Positions 56,364 to 64,000 of a stretch of 64,000 nt of DNA are shown one piece after another (position 1 is the first letter of the stretch; every line of letters starts with the position of its first letter). A program made the position numbers and the translations under genes. A model generated the notes under the pieces. The model searched no databases. It saw nothing but the letters and a program-made list of their open reading frames with translations, and was not told where the DNA came from. This DNA is from Trichormus_B sp936914905 (GTDB lineage Bacteria > Cyanobacteriota > Cyanobacteriia > Cyanobacteriales > Nostocaceae). The stretch lies in the NCBI RefSeq assembly GCF_039871975.1, contig NZ_JBDPLL010000001.1. One strand, given 5' to 3'.

Positions 56364-56942
56364 ATGGTAATCTACTTTTATCATTCTCGTGATCAATATG
56401 CTTGTTTTTCTAATTTCTCACCTCACGGGTTTATCTTAGATGATTTGTATTAGCTTACTAGGGAAGATTACTTTCAAGCCCAAAAATTTCTTGGTAAATC
56501 TCATTTAGAACAAATTAGTCTTGTTAAAACCCCAAAAGATGCGGCAAAAATGGGTAGACAAAGAACTCGTCCCCTGCATTCAGATTGGGAACAAGTAAAA
56601 GATGATAAGTAGGTAGACACAAATAAAGATAACTATGTAACAAAATGTAAATTACTTTAAATCCTTGCGATTACTTAATTTCCCTTTACTGCATTCGCCA
56701 TGACATAGTTATCAATTTTTCCCCCCACCTACTTATTATGCGACGAGCAGTGTTATGTAAGCTTTCTACCCATGCAGATATTAGAGAAATGATACTTTCT
56801 ACAGGTAATGAAGAAATAAATGAAGAAATAGTTAAAAATTCACCTGTAGGCTATTATTGGGGTTGTCGTGCTGATGTTAGTGGTAAAAATATGCTAGCTA
56901 GGCATCATTTTCATGGAAGTACGGGAAATATTACGACTTTAG
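56364..56942 (+). pseudogene. ybiA: YbiA/NADAR-type N-glycosidase, split by a MITE
   Basis: Before the MITE: MVIYFYHSRDQYACFSNFSP, HGFILDDLY-stop-LTREDYF, QAQKFLGKSHLEQISLVKTP and QRTRPLHSDWEQVKDD. After it: MRRAVLCKLSTHADIREMIL, STGNEEINEEIVKNSPVGYY and WGCRADVSGKNML, then a frameshift to IIFMEVREILRL-stop. The YbiA/NADAR pattern (F-SNFSP, H-E-YFQAQKF, W) is complete. Removing the MITE with one TA leaves DDIMRR, matching the family, so the element is a secondary insertion. The TAG and the frameshift are additional lesions; a 12-bp tandem duplication is at 56807-56830. Confidence 0.9.
56606..56735. mobile_element. MITE family A, copy 2 (within ybiA)
   Basis: 130 bp with TAAGTAGGTAGA and CCCACCTACTTA ends and TA on both sides. 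Excising it with one TA gives GAT-GAT-ATT-ATG, rejoining the ybiA frame. Internal CATTCGCCATGACATAGTTA shared with copy 1 pairs with the ATAACTATGT near the left end. Confidence 0.88.
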
Positions 56943-57028
56943 TAAATACTCAGGTTAGAAACATTGGTAACTCTGAATCAACCAATATTTTCGGAGCAAG
57001 CAGAAAATATGAAGAAAAAATATCATAA

Positions 57029-57201
57029 AATATGATATTTTTTCATTTCACTTTACAATAGGTGCATAAGGTTGCCTGTGGGGTAATTTTAAGTATAGTA
57101 TCATTACAGTCAATAGTTAATGCTTAAAATTGGTAGATACGAGGTAAGTGAACAAGTTGTAAAATTTAAAGTGGTAATTCAGTATTAGGAGTTAAATTAT
57201 T
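57029..57201. other. Spacer after ybiA
   Basis: 173 bases; no gene recognised. Confidence 0.4.
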
Positions 57202-57504
57202 ATGTGTACTTTACAAAAAGTGAAGAAATATTATAAATGGTCATGGGATGTATCTCTTGGTGGCAAATATGATGAGTGGGGTACTAGCACCTACTTTATG
57301 GAAATTGATTGCAATTTATATGCTCGCAGACAAATAGAAGTTTATGAAAATGGCAACGTATTATTCTATGATAAAAACCATTCAGCTGATGATTATGGGA
57401 TGTTATGCGATAAAAAATTAGATGACAAGAATATTGAAGAATTTGAAATTTCAGAGGCAGAATTTGAACAAGTATGGCACAGTAAAACCCCCATTAATAA
57501 ATGA
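57202..57504 (+). CDS. DUF6881-like small protein
   Basis: 100 residues: TYFMEIDCNLYARRQIEVYE, NGNVLFYDKNHSADDYG and EEFEISEAEFEQVW. The order of E-I-D ... Y-x-x-R-x-I-E-V-Y-E-N-G and a late I-S-x-x-E-F-E-x-x-W resembles the small immunity-like DUF6881 family. A TTAGGAG ribosome site lies 12 bases upstream. Intact and flanked by pseudogenes on both sides. Confidence 0.55.
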   Translation: MCTLQKVKKYYKWSWDVSLGGKYDEWGTSTYFMEIDCNLYARRQIEVYENGNVLFYDKNHSADDYGMLCDKKLDDKNIEEFEISEAEFEQVWHSKTPINK

Positions 57505-57596
57505 TGGGGGATGGGTGATCACCAGAAATTATATTCTTTGTCATCTATAAGTGATCGCTCACACATTAGATGCAATTACTGTTAGATTGAGCTCTA

Positions 57597-58256
57597 TCAA
57601 GGAATTAAGGAAAGTCCACAAGCGTCCGTAAAATCAGGAATTGCTATCAATGTACCCTCTTCCTGTAATTGTTAGGGATCATGGGTAGAAGCAATGCCAA
57701 TTGTATATATATTATTAGCAGTAACAGCAGCACGAATACCGGAAGGAGAATCTTCTAAAGCAATAGCTTGTTCTGCTGTAATTCCGAACTTGTGGAGAGC
57801 AACTTTGTATGGTTCTGGATCTGGTTTCCTGGCTATACAATCATCTTCTAAAACAATGGTTAAAACAATGGTATGGAAAACTTCTTTAATGCCAAGAACT
57901 TCCAGCATCAATTCAGCATTTAATCTGGGAGTGTTAGTTGCTAATGCACGTTCTATTTGATGTGTTTGTGTCCATGCTAAAAACTCTGAAAATCCCTCCA
58001 TAAGTCCCAAATGGGAAGAACCTTCGCGGAAAAGAGCTTCTTTCTCATCAGCGAATCTTTCACCTTCTGTTACTGATAATTGCGGTAGAATATATTTCAC
58101 AATTTCTGGGTTTATTCGTTCACTAATTCAGGATTTGTAGAAAATTTCATCAATTTGCATGCTGTACTTTAACAGCATTTCTCTCCAAGCTTGGTAGTGT
58201 ATTGGGTCAGTGTTGACAATAGTGCCATCTAGGTCAAAGAGAATTGCTGTTAGCAT
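57597..58256 (-). pseudogene. HAD-family hydrolase (beta-phosphoglucomutase-like), decayed
   Basis: From ATG 58256: MLTAILFDLDGTIVNTDPIH, YQAWREMLLKY, then TGA near 58129, and ISERINPEIVKYILPQLSVT, MLEVLGIKEVFHTIVL, KPDPEPYKVALHKFGITAEQ, AIALEDSPSGIRAAVTA and NIYTIGIASTHDP-stop. The DFDLDGT motif, KPDP and EDSPSGIRA are those of phosphoglucomutase-type HADs. Stops at 58129 and 57675 and a 12-bp in-frame duplication (57849-57872) were acquired. The 57672-58100 section is an open frame. Confidence 0.8.
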
Positions 58257-58409
58257 GGTTTTTTGCTAAAATGTAAACAAGCGTTAAGTTAATTTACCTA
58301 GTTTAACGTAAATTAGCAGTTAAAGAACAAGTAATAGGGAATAGAGAATAGATTCAGCGTTTTTTCTAATCAAGAATTACGAATTATCAATTACCAATTG
58401 TTTAAGAAA

Positions 58410-59185
58410 ATGCCAACCGCTACAAAATCTTTTCGTGTCGATGATGTCTTAGTGCAGATTTACAATTCTGAAGCGGAAATGGCCTAGGATGTTGCCGGAA
58501 TTGCACATGAGTATTTACAGCATCTTCTTGAACAAGATAATACAGTAGCACTGTTGTTAGCTACTGGCAATTCTCAACTTAAATTTCTGGATGCTTTAAT
58601 AGCTTTAGGTGGAATAGATTGGTCCAACATAATTTTATTTCATATTGATGAATATTTAGGAATCAATGCCGATCATCCTGCTAGTTTTCGGTATTTTCTG
58701 CGGGAAAGGCTAGAAAAATAAGTTCTTCTACAGAGATTTTTTAATTATATAGCAGGAGATGCTTGAGAACCAATTGTTGAGTGTGATCGCTATAATAAAT
58801 TATTACAAGTCCAACCAATTGATTTATATCTTCTTGGTGTCGGTGAAAACGGACATTTAGCCTTTAATGACCCAGCAGTAGCAAATTTTCAGGATACCAC
58901 TAAAATTAAACTCGTAAAACTAGATCAAATCTACCGTCAGCAACAGCTAAAAACAGGATATTTTGCCAATTTAGAAGCAGTTACTCAATATGCTTTTACT
59001 GTCACTATTCCCATAATTTGTACAGCAAAAAAATTATTTATCTTGCACCATATACACGCAAATACAAAATAATCCAAGAGATATTACAGGGAGCTATTAC
59101 CACAAATTATCCAGCTTCTATATTGCGTAAACAACCACAGTCCACGTTATTTTTAGATGTAAATTATGCGAGTTTACTAACTTAG
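58410..59185 (+). pseudogene. Glucosamine-6-phosphate deaminase-like (NagB/SOL family), in-frame stops
   Basis: MPTATKSFRVDDVLVQIYNS, EAEMA-stop-DVAGIAHEYLQ, LLEQDNTVALLLATGNSQLK, IILFHIDEYLGINADHPASF and PIDLYLLGVGENGHLAFNDP, TQYAFTVTIPIICTAKKLFI follow the NagB pattern (HIDEYLG-x-x-x-x-HPASF; GVGENGHLAFNDP with the catalytic residues). Stops TAG near 58485, TAA near 58720 and TGA near 58764 break the frame, all readable as Gln/Trp codon changes, and a frame shift occurs near 59070. It ends 4 bp into the small reverse-strand gene. Confidence 0.85.
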
Positions 59186-59379
59186 TTTTTATTCAGCTTC
59201 CAACTAGATAAGCATTCCTCTAGATACGTACAATCTTCACATTTGATTTCTTGACCAGGATTCTGACATTTGCAGGGAAGATTCACAAAACATTCATCAG
59301 GATGTTTGAAAATCCGTGACTTTTTAAGTTTAAAGTATAAAGTTGCTTCTTGTAGCCAAATAATCAAATCTTGCACCAT
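59182..59379 (-). CDS. Small cysteine-rich protein
   Basis: 65 residues with a C-terminal cluster CFVNLPCKCQNPGQEIKCED and CTYLEEC: seven cysteines in the last 36 residues, a possible metal site. Starts at ATG 59379 and converges on the NagB-like pseudogene with 4-bp overlap. No family recognised, but the cysteine spacing makes a chance frame unlikely. Confidence 0.5.
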   Translation of the reverse strand: MVQDLIIWLQEATLYFKLKKSRIFKHPDECFVNLPCKCQNPGQEIKCEDCTYLEECLSSWKLNKN

Positions 59380-59457
59380 GATATCAATTCAAAATGTAAG
59401 GAGTAAAAAATTATAAATACAAACCTTATTAACCTCAGTTGCATCATTAATTTATAG

Positions 59458-59590
59458 TCAGCATTCAGCTAATGACTAACGGCACGCTATGTGAACAGCA
59501 GTCAGCTTTCTCAGGCTAAAGCCAAAAATGCCTATTTGATAATTAACTAACTTATGAAACATTCTGACTCCTGACTTCTGAAGTCTTACA
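59458..59590 (-). mobile_element. MITE family C, copy 2 (reverse orientation)
   Basis: The reverse complement matches 15262-15403 (TGTAAGACTTCAG ... AGCTGAATGCTGAC; CAAATAGGCATTTTTGGCTT; ATAGCGTGCCGTTAGTCATT). No reading frame. Confidence 0.7.
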
Positions 59591-59839
59591 ATTTATATTG
59601 TAACTACCCTATCCAGATTTTATAAAAAATAGATCACCAACTTATTTAAAAACTCTAGTATCTACAATCCTTACACTTTACATAAATAGAAAAATCTTCA
59701 CTTCATCCTTAAAGCATATATGTTTTCCCCCATAAGATATATAGCACTAGACAGGCTGATTAGGACATTAATTAATGGTAAAATTCAGACTACGAAAGGG
59801 TTTTACTTCTGAATTCTGACTCCTTACTCTTGCTATAAC
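59591..59839. other. Spacer downstream of devA
   Basis: About 250 AT-rich bases; no gene recognised. Confidence 0.4.
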
Positions 59840-60535
59840 TCAATATGTCGCTTGTTTGATTAACCTACCATCTTCCATCTGAATTATTCGGTCGGCAATA
59901 TCTAAAATTCTGTTATCATGAGTGACAATTAAAATAGCACAATTCTGCTCTTTTGCTAATTCCTGCATCAAATTGACAACATCTCGGCCTGATTTACTAT
60001 CTAAAGCTGCTGTAGGTTCATCAGCTAAAACTAATTTAGGATGACTCACTAAAGCGCGAGCAATAGCGACTCTTTGCTTTTGTCCTCCTGAAAGATCAGA
60101 TGGATAATAATTAATGCGATTACCTAATTTCACAGTATGAAGTATTGCTTCTGACTGTATTTTAGCTTCCCATTGTGAAATATTAGTTTGTAATTCTAAA
60201 GACATTTGTACATTTTGTCTAGCTGTTAAGAAATCCAGTAAATTATGTGCTTGAAAAATATAACCAATCTGACGACGTACTTGCACTAATTTTTCATTAC
60301 TGACTCCAAATAATTCCTGTTCAATAAATTTTAAACTTCCCTCTTGAACTGAACGTAAAGCCCCAATTAAAGTTAGTACAGTCGTTTTTCCAGAACCAGA
60401 TGGACCAGTCATAATCACAATCTCACCAGATTTTATCATCAAATTAACGTCAAATAATATCTGGTTTCTTAACTTGGTTGTACCAAAGTAATGATTAAGG
60501 TTAGTGATTTCTAAAATACAATTTGATTGTATCAT
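59840..60535 (-). CDS. devA: DevA-type ABC transporter ATPase (heterocyst exporter)
   Basis: 231 residues with Walker A GPSGSGKTT, signature DLSGGQKQRVAIARA, Walker B LVLADEPTAALDSKSGRDV and VTHDNRILDIADRI. It is of the LolD/MacB group; DevA is the specific variant encoded after devC. It powers export of heterocyst glycolipids in Anabaena. Eleven bases separate it from devC. No lesion. Confidence 0.92.
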   Translation of the reverse strand: MIQSNCILEITNLNHYFGTTKLRNQILFDVNLMIKSGEIVIMTGPSGSGKTTVLTLIGALRSVQEGSLKFIEQELFGVSNEKLVQVRRQIGYIFQAHNLLDFLTARQNVQMSLELQTNISQWEAKIQSEAILHTVKLGNRINYYPSDLSGGQKQRVAIARALVSHPKLVLADEPTAALDSKSGRDVVNLMQELAKEQNCAILIVTHDNRILDIADRIIQMEDGRLIKQATY

Positions 60536-60546
60536 ATTACAGAAAG

Positions 60547-61719
60547 TTAGAAAATATCTGCTGGATCTACCTTGCGTAATTTATTGGTAGAGAGAAATCC
60601 AGAAGTTAAACACATTAAAGTTGCCGAAATTAAGACTATCAATGCTTTCTCTATATCCATAGTAATTGGTAACTTAGTTGCATTCTTAGCAAGATCATAA
60701 AGTCCCAAAGATATAACAAAAGCAGGGATATAGCCCAAAGCAGCTAAAATTAAGGCTTGTTGAAAAACCACAGCCAAGAGATATTTATTTCTAAATCCCA
60801 TTGCTTTAAGAGTAGCAAATTCAACAAAATGTGTAGATATATTGCTATAAAGAATCTGATAAACGACAATTACTCCAACCACAAAACCCATAAATACCAT
60901 CAGGTTAAATACAAATCCAATTGGTGTTCTTAAAGTCCAATAATCTTTTTCAAAATTAATAAATTCTTCGCGAGTCATCACGACAACATCTTTGGGTAAT
61001 TTGGCTGATAAATTTGCCAACACTTTTTTGGGATTAGCACCAGGTTTTAGATGAATTAAGCCTATATCTATTTTGTTAGCATCACGTTCTTGAAATATTC
61101 GCATGAACGTAGAAGAACTAACGATTAAATTACCATCAACTCCAAAGGAAGGACCAAGACTAAATAAGCCGCAAATTTTTATTTTGTAACCTACTAAACC
61201 CAGATAACTAAATATTTCCAGACTCATAGGTTTATTTTGTTGATAATATTCAGCAATTGGTCCAAACTCTGGACGAGAAGCACGGTCAAAAAAAACCTGA
61301 TCAGGGATTTGTAGTAACTCAAACTTCTCCTGAAGTTCTGGTAATTTAAAAACTGGTTTTACTGGATCAAATCCAAGTACATAGATAGGATACTTGCGTC
61401 CATTAATAGGATTTTTTAACTTAGCAAACTGCACATATAAAGGAGCAAAAGATTCAATATCTGAAAAACCTAATGTCTGGTATAAACGAGTGCGAGAAAA
61501 ACTTTGATTAGAGGTCAAAGATTTATATTGGGCGCTAATTAAAAACAAATCTCCTTTGAGATTTTTATGCACCTGTGTAGCACTTGCGTAAAGAGCATCT
61601 TGAAAGCCAATTTGCATAAACATCAAAACACCAACAAAAGCAATTCCTGCTAAAGCTACAAAAAAGCGCACTTTTTGTTTAGCTAGTTGTAGCCAAGCTA
61701 GAGGTATATTAAGAATCAT
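60547..61719 (-). CDS. devC: DevC-type permease (heterocyst exporter)
   Basis: 390 residues with an N-terminal helix (VRFFVALAGIAFVGVLMFMQ), a large periplasmic domain (about 40-270) and three C-terminal helices including FVFNLMVFMGFVVGVIVVYQ, TLKAMGFRNKYLLAVVF and ALIVLISATLMCLTSGFL, the FtsX/MacB permease fold. Starts MILNIPLAWLQLAKQKVRFF, the DevC N-terminus. It pairs with devB upstream and devA downstream. Confidence 0.93.
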   Translation of the reverse strand: MILNIPLAWLQLAKQKVRFFVALAGIAFVGVLMFMQIGFQDALYASATQVHKNLKGDLFLISAQYKSLTSNQSFSRTRLYQTLGFSDIESFAPLYVQFAKLKNPINGRKYPIYVLGFDPVKPVFKLPELQEKFELLQIPDQVFFDRASRPEFGPIAEYYQQNKPMSLEIFSYLGLVGYKIKICGLFSLGPSFGVDGNLIVSSSTFMRIFQERDANKIDIGLIHLKPGANPKKVLANLSAKLPKDVVVMTREEFINFEKDYWTLRTPIGFVFNLMVFMGFVVGVIVVYQILYSNISTHFVEFATLKAMGFRNKYLLAVVFQQALILAALGYIPAFVISLGLYDLAKNATKLPITMDIEKALIVLISATLMCLTSGFLSTNKLRKVDPADIF

Positions 61720-61874
61720 ATTTAAAACCTCTGGTAGTATAGATTCTAGGAATCCTCAATTATCTGCAAGATCTTAATGAGTATAGAGTGGGTAATTCTC
61801 ACTCTATGTATATTTCCATGTTTCGTGGAGATTATTAACGTACACCAAATCTAAAATCTAAAATCCAAAATGGA

Positions 61875-63068
61875 TTATACTTTAATTAGTACCTGCACCT
61901 GTAAATTAGTCAAAGCAGCAACTCGTTGGTTATCCGTTAATTTATCAATGCGAATTTTGATATTAATTATTTTATTATCTGTATCTGCACTGGGATTATT
62001 ATTGAAGATATTTTGTTTACCAACTTGCAAACCAATATCTGTGACTGTTCCCTGTATTTTTCCTGTAAAAGCATCACTAGTAATGACAACTGACTGACCT
62101 AAATGCACTTTTTTAATATCAGTTTCGTAGACTTCTGCTACTACATACATTTTTTGAGTACGACCTAATTCAGCTATGCCATTATTACCAATTATTTCTC
62201 CTGGCCAAGCATTAATTTTTAGTATTTGACCATCTATAGGAGAACGGATAGAACTTAAATCTAGTTCTGCTTGAGCTTGTTTAACAGAAGCTTTTGCACT
62301 ATTAATATCAGCTTGCGCGGTTTGTATATCAGTAGGGCGAATTTCAACAATACTATTAAGCCTAGCTTGGGCTTCATTTAACTGTTTTTGCAGCGTTTCT
62401 ATAGTTCGATTTAATGAAGCTTTGGCCTCATTGAGTTGCTGTTGTACTGTATCTCTTCGCAATCGTTTGGTATCTCCATCAGAAGCAGAAATAGCACCAT
62501 TTTGATATAATTTCTGATATCTTTGATGCTCTGTTTCTGCATTATTTAATTCGGCTTCTAACCGAGCAATTGTAGCTTTTTGAGCAAAAGTTTCTCCACG
62601 CAATTCAGCATCTAGACGAGCAATTGTAGCTTTTTGAGCATAAATATCACCTTGTTTTGCACCAGCTTCTACTCGTTTGAGACTAGCTTGAGCAACTCCC
62701 AGTTGTTGTTTAGCTTTTTCTAAAGCAGCAAGATTAGGAGTATAACTATCAAGAATTGCTACTACTTGTCCTTGACGGATTTTATCACCTTTGTTTACTA
62801 AAAGTTTCGCTACTCTTACCCCTCCCCCTTGAGAATTAGGAGCAGACAAATAAATAATTTCTCCTTCGGGTTCCAAACGTCCTAAAGCTGCAACATCAGT
62901 CACTGTAGGGGTAGTATTACTGATAGGAACTCGAACATTAGACCTAGATTTAAAATGAAATTTTGATAGGCTGTAGAGAGATACTGTAACAGTAGTTATA
63001 GCTGTAGTAATTGCCAGGGTTATGGACAACCAACTTATAGGGTTTATCAATTTTTCCTTGTGTACCAT
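61875..63068 (-). CDS. devB: DevB-type membrane fusion protein (heterocyst exporter)
   Basis: 397 residues of the HlyD family. A membrane anchor (ISWLSITLAITTAITTVTVS) precedes the biotinyl-lipoyl hairpin (GGGVRVAKLLVNKGDKIRQG), a long coiled coil (about 120-255) and the returning half (DLSSIRSPIDGQILKINAWP). It joins DevCA to TolC-type HgdD and is essential for the glycolipid layer of heterocysts. A tandem 18-residue duplication (AQKATIARLDAEL / AQKATIARLEAEL) sits in the coiled coil. First gene of the operon; 155 bp separate it from devC. Confidence 0.92.
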   Translation of the reverse strand: MVHKEKLINPISWLSITLAITTAITTVTVSLYSLSKFHFKSRSNVRVPISNTTPTVTDVAALGRLEPEGEIIYLSAPNSQGGGVRVAKLLVNKGDKIRQGQVVAILDSYTPNLAALEKAKQQLGVAQASLKRVEAGAKQGDIYAQKATIARLDAELRGETFAQKATIARLEAELNNAETEHQRYQKLYQNGAISASDGDTKRLRRDTVQQQLNEAKASLNRTIETLQKQLNEAQARLNSIVEIRPTDIQTAQADINSAKASVKQAQAELDLSSIRSPIDGQILKINAWPGEIIGNNGIAELGRTQKMYVVAEVYETDIKKVHLGQSVVITSDAFTGKIQGTVTDIGLQVGKQNIFNNNPSADTDNKIINIKIRIDKLTDNQRVAALTNLQVQVLIKV

Positions 63069-63336
63069 AATTTTTGTCTTTTACATTAGCAATTAGGTTA
63101 TTACTTCGTTTTCTCTAACTGACATTCTCTCTGTTCTTTAGGAACAGATAAGTACACTTGATATCATTCCCTGATAACGTTGTTTCTAAATACTTGACGA
63201 AGATAAAGCTAGAAAGATGGACAGACTATAGGAATATCCATCCATCTTTGGTACCAAATGGGGATAGTTAGTAATGACTGTTAATTCATAATCTAAAATC
63301 CAAAATTGGTATTAGCTATATCGGTAGTTAATAGAG
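63069..63336 (-). promoter_or_regulatory. Upstream region of devBCA
   Basis: 270 bases upstream of devB with no gene. Expression of devBCA in Anabaena depends on NtcA and HetR, but no clean GTA-N8-TAC site was found by eye in this segment. Confidence 0.35.
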
Positions 63337-63660
63337 TTATTTGTTGAGCATGACTTCTTTTTTCTTTTTCATGATGGCTAAGTATTCGTTGCGAGTTCCA
63401 TCCACTCGATAATGATCACAAATTTGACAGAGTTTCAGGATATCCAAGCGGCTAAATACTTTTTGATGTTCAATTCCGTTGTCGTTGCGCCACCGCCAGA
63501 AAGTTGTTCTATCAATCCGGCGATCGCTCTCAGGCCATCTGCGTCGTGATAGGAAATCTACCAATTCATCTTCATAAAAAGAGTAGCCTTTTGGTAACTT
63601 GAGAAGTTCTTCTCTCAACTCATTTAGCGGTATGAGTGGATCTAGCTCAGATAGTCTCAT
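63337..63660 (-). CDS. Unrecognised small cyanobacterial protein
   Basis: 107 residues: MRLSELDPLIPLNELREELL, YSFYEDELVDFLSRRRWPES, IDRTTFWRWRNDNGIEHQKV and a Lys-rich tail. TFWRWRNDNGI looks like a helix-turn-helix recognition segment, so DNA binding is a guess. Its ATG overlaps the stop of a short upstream frame (GLLA-stop, ATGA at 63657-63660) whose start is not visible, suggesting translational coupling. Confidence 0.6.
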   Translation of the reverse strand: MRLSELDPLIPLNELREELLKLPKGYSFYEDELVDFLSRRRWPESDRRIDRTTFWRWRNDNGIEHQKVFSRLDILKLCQICDHYRVDGTRNEYLAIMKKKKEVMLNK

Positions 63661-64000
63661 GCCAGCAAGCCCTTAATAGTTTCTTGTAATTCCAATTTTG
63701 CAGAACCGTAAATACAATCTGGTTGAATTGCATGAATTTGTACTGCGATACTATCAGTTTAAGACTGAATAGACTAATGAATTAATCAGGTGAATTTATA
63801 TATTTAATCTACCTTATTCCATGTCTACTCACTGACCTAAACAAACAGTATGGATTTACATTTACATCATTCAACCACAAACAATAAACTGATTAATACA
63901 CAATTTCAACCCTTATGCAACAAATATGTCTAAATCAAATTCGTAGGGGATTACAAATTAATTACTAGTTCATAAAGGTTGTCTTCATTTGTTACTTATT
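63661..64000. other. Window end, AT-rich, partial upstream frame only
   Basis: On the reverse strand a frame of about 30 codons (SIAVQIHAIQPDCIYGSAKL ... GLLA) ends at 63658, preceded by a TAA near 63764. No start codon and no product recognised; the rest holds no gene. Confidence 0.4.

Noticed and set aside
63069..63336. NtcA binding site upstream of devB
   Set aside because: No GTA-N8-TAC with a suitable -10 was found by eye.
1..64000. Reassigned stop codon as an explanation for in-frame stops
   Set aside because: Intact genes here end with TAA, TAG and TGA (for example typA TAA, rpiA TAG, mfd TGA), and the broken genes also carry frameshifts.
1..64000. CRISPR array
   Set aside because: No regularly spaced direct repeats with unique spacers were seen; the repeats are MITEs, heptamers and two-copy duplications.
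1..64000. tRNA or rRNA genes
   Set aside because: No T-arm GTTCRANYC with matching acceptor stem and no rRNA-like sequence was noticed.

Overview
The window looks like the chromosome of a heterocyst-forming cyanobacterium of the Nostoc/Anabaena group. Evidence: a devBCA-type heterocyst glycolipid exporter, the C-terminal half of a split-intein DnaE, ferredoxin:thioredoxin reductase, PipX/PipY, a cyanobacterial SepF, xisH/xisI-type genes, scattered HIP1 octamers (GCGATCGC, e.g. near 3162, 40586, 41555, 55147, 63520) and AT-rich spacers. About half of the recognisable genes are broken by stops, frameshifts or insertions while core genes are intact. Such decay suggests a host-restricted symbiont of the 'Nostoc azollae' type; that is an inference, not a demonstrated identity. 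A run of exactly 100 N (4544-4643) marks an assembly gap inside an insertion sequence.

Layout. 1-1.7 kb: remnants of an HD-domain gene and toxin-antitoxin genes. 1.9-3.7 kb: intact typA. 4-7.7 kb: Uma2 nuclease broken by an ISAzo13-like element and a MITE, then EamA transporter and DUF58 pseudogenes. 7.8-12.1 kb: ftrC-DUF309 and the LPS-transport genes lptA-like, lptB and lptF/G-like, separated by a MITE. 12.2-15.7 kb: CBS-CP12 gene with an internal stop, several MITEs, decayed hypothetical genes. 15.8-17.7 kb: dxs. 17.9-20 kb: SLH and unknown pseudogenes. 20.1-27.7 kb: rpiA, aldo/keto reductase pseudogene, a CNNM/CBS transporter, mfd. 27.7-31.6 kb: a graveyard (ggt, CHASE2, IS5-like transposase, unknowns). 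31.7-35.8 kb: a decayed copper module (DUF305, CopZ-like chaperone, CopA, small membrane protein, MerR regulator). 36-37 kb: Rieske oxygenase. 38-46.2 kb: mostly intact housekeeping genes (Ski2-like helicase, proC, sepF, pipY, pipX, pyrC, lepB). 46.2-50 kb: MITEs, MOSC and gluconokinase fragments, uracil-DNA glycosylase, a broken RodZ-like gene. 50.2-52.5 kb: intact RodZ-like gene and gatA. 52.6-54.4 kb: broken xisH/xisI, antitoxin and Uma2 genes. 54.8-56.1 kb: dnaE C-half with split intein. 56.4-59.4 kb: ybiA split by a MITE, a small DUF6881-like gene, HAD and nagB-like pseudogenes. 59.8-63.1 kb: devBCA. 63.3-63.7 kb: a small unknown gene.

Themes. (i) At least four families of short non-coding elements with terminal inverted repeats occur in two or three copies; one copy in ybiA has a TA target duplication whose removal restores the reading frame. 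(ii) More than a dozen perfect or near-perfect two-copy tandem duplications of 10-21 bp lie in genes and spacers, some causing frameshifts. (iii) Several pseudogenes carry only in-frame stops that look like C-to-T or G-to-A changes at Gln and Trp codons. Together these describe how this genome is eroding while nitrogen-fixation-cell, replication-repair and central metabolic genes survive.
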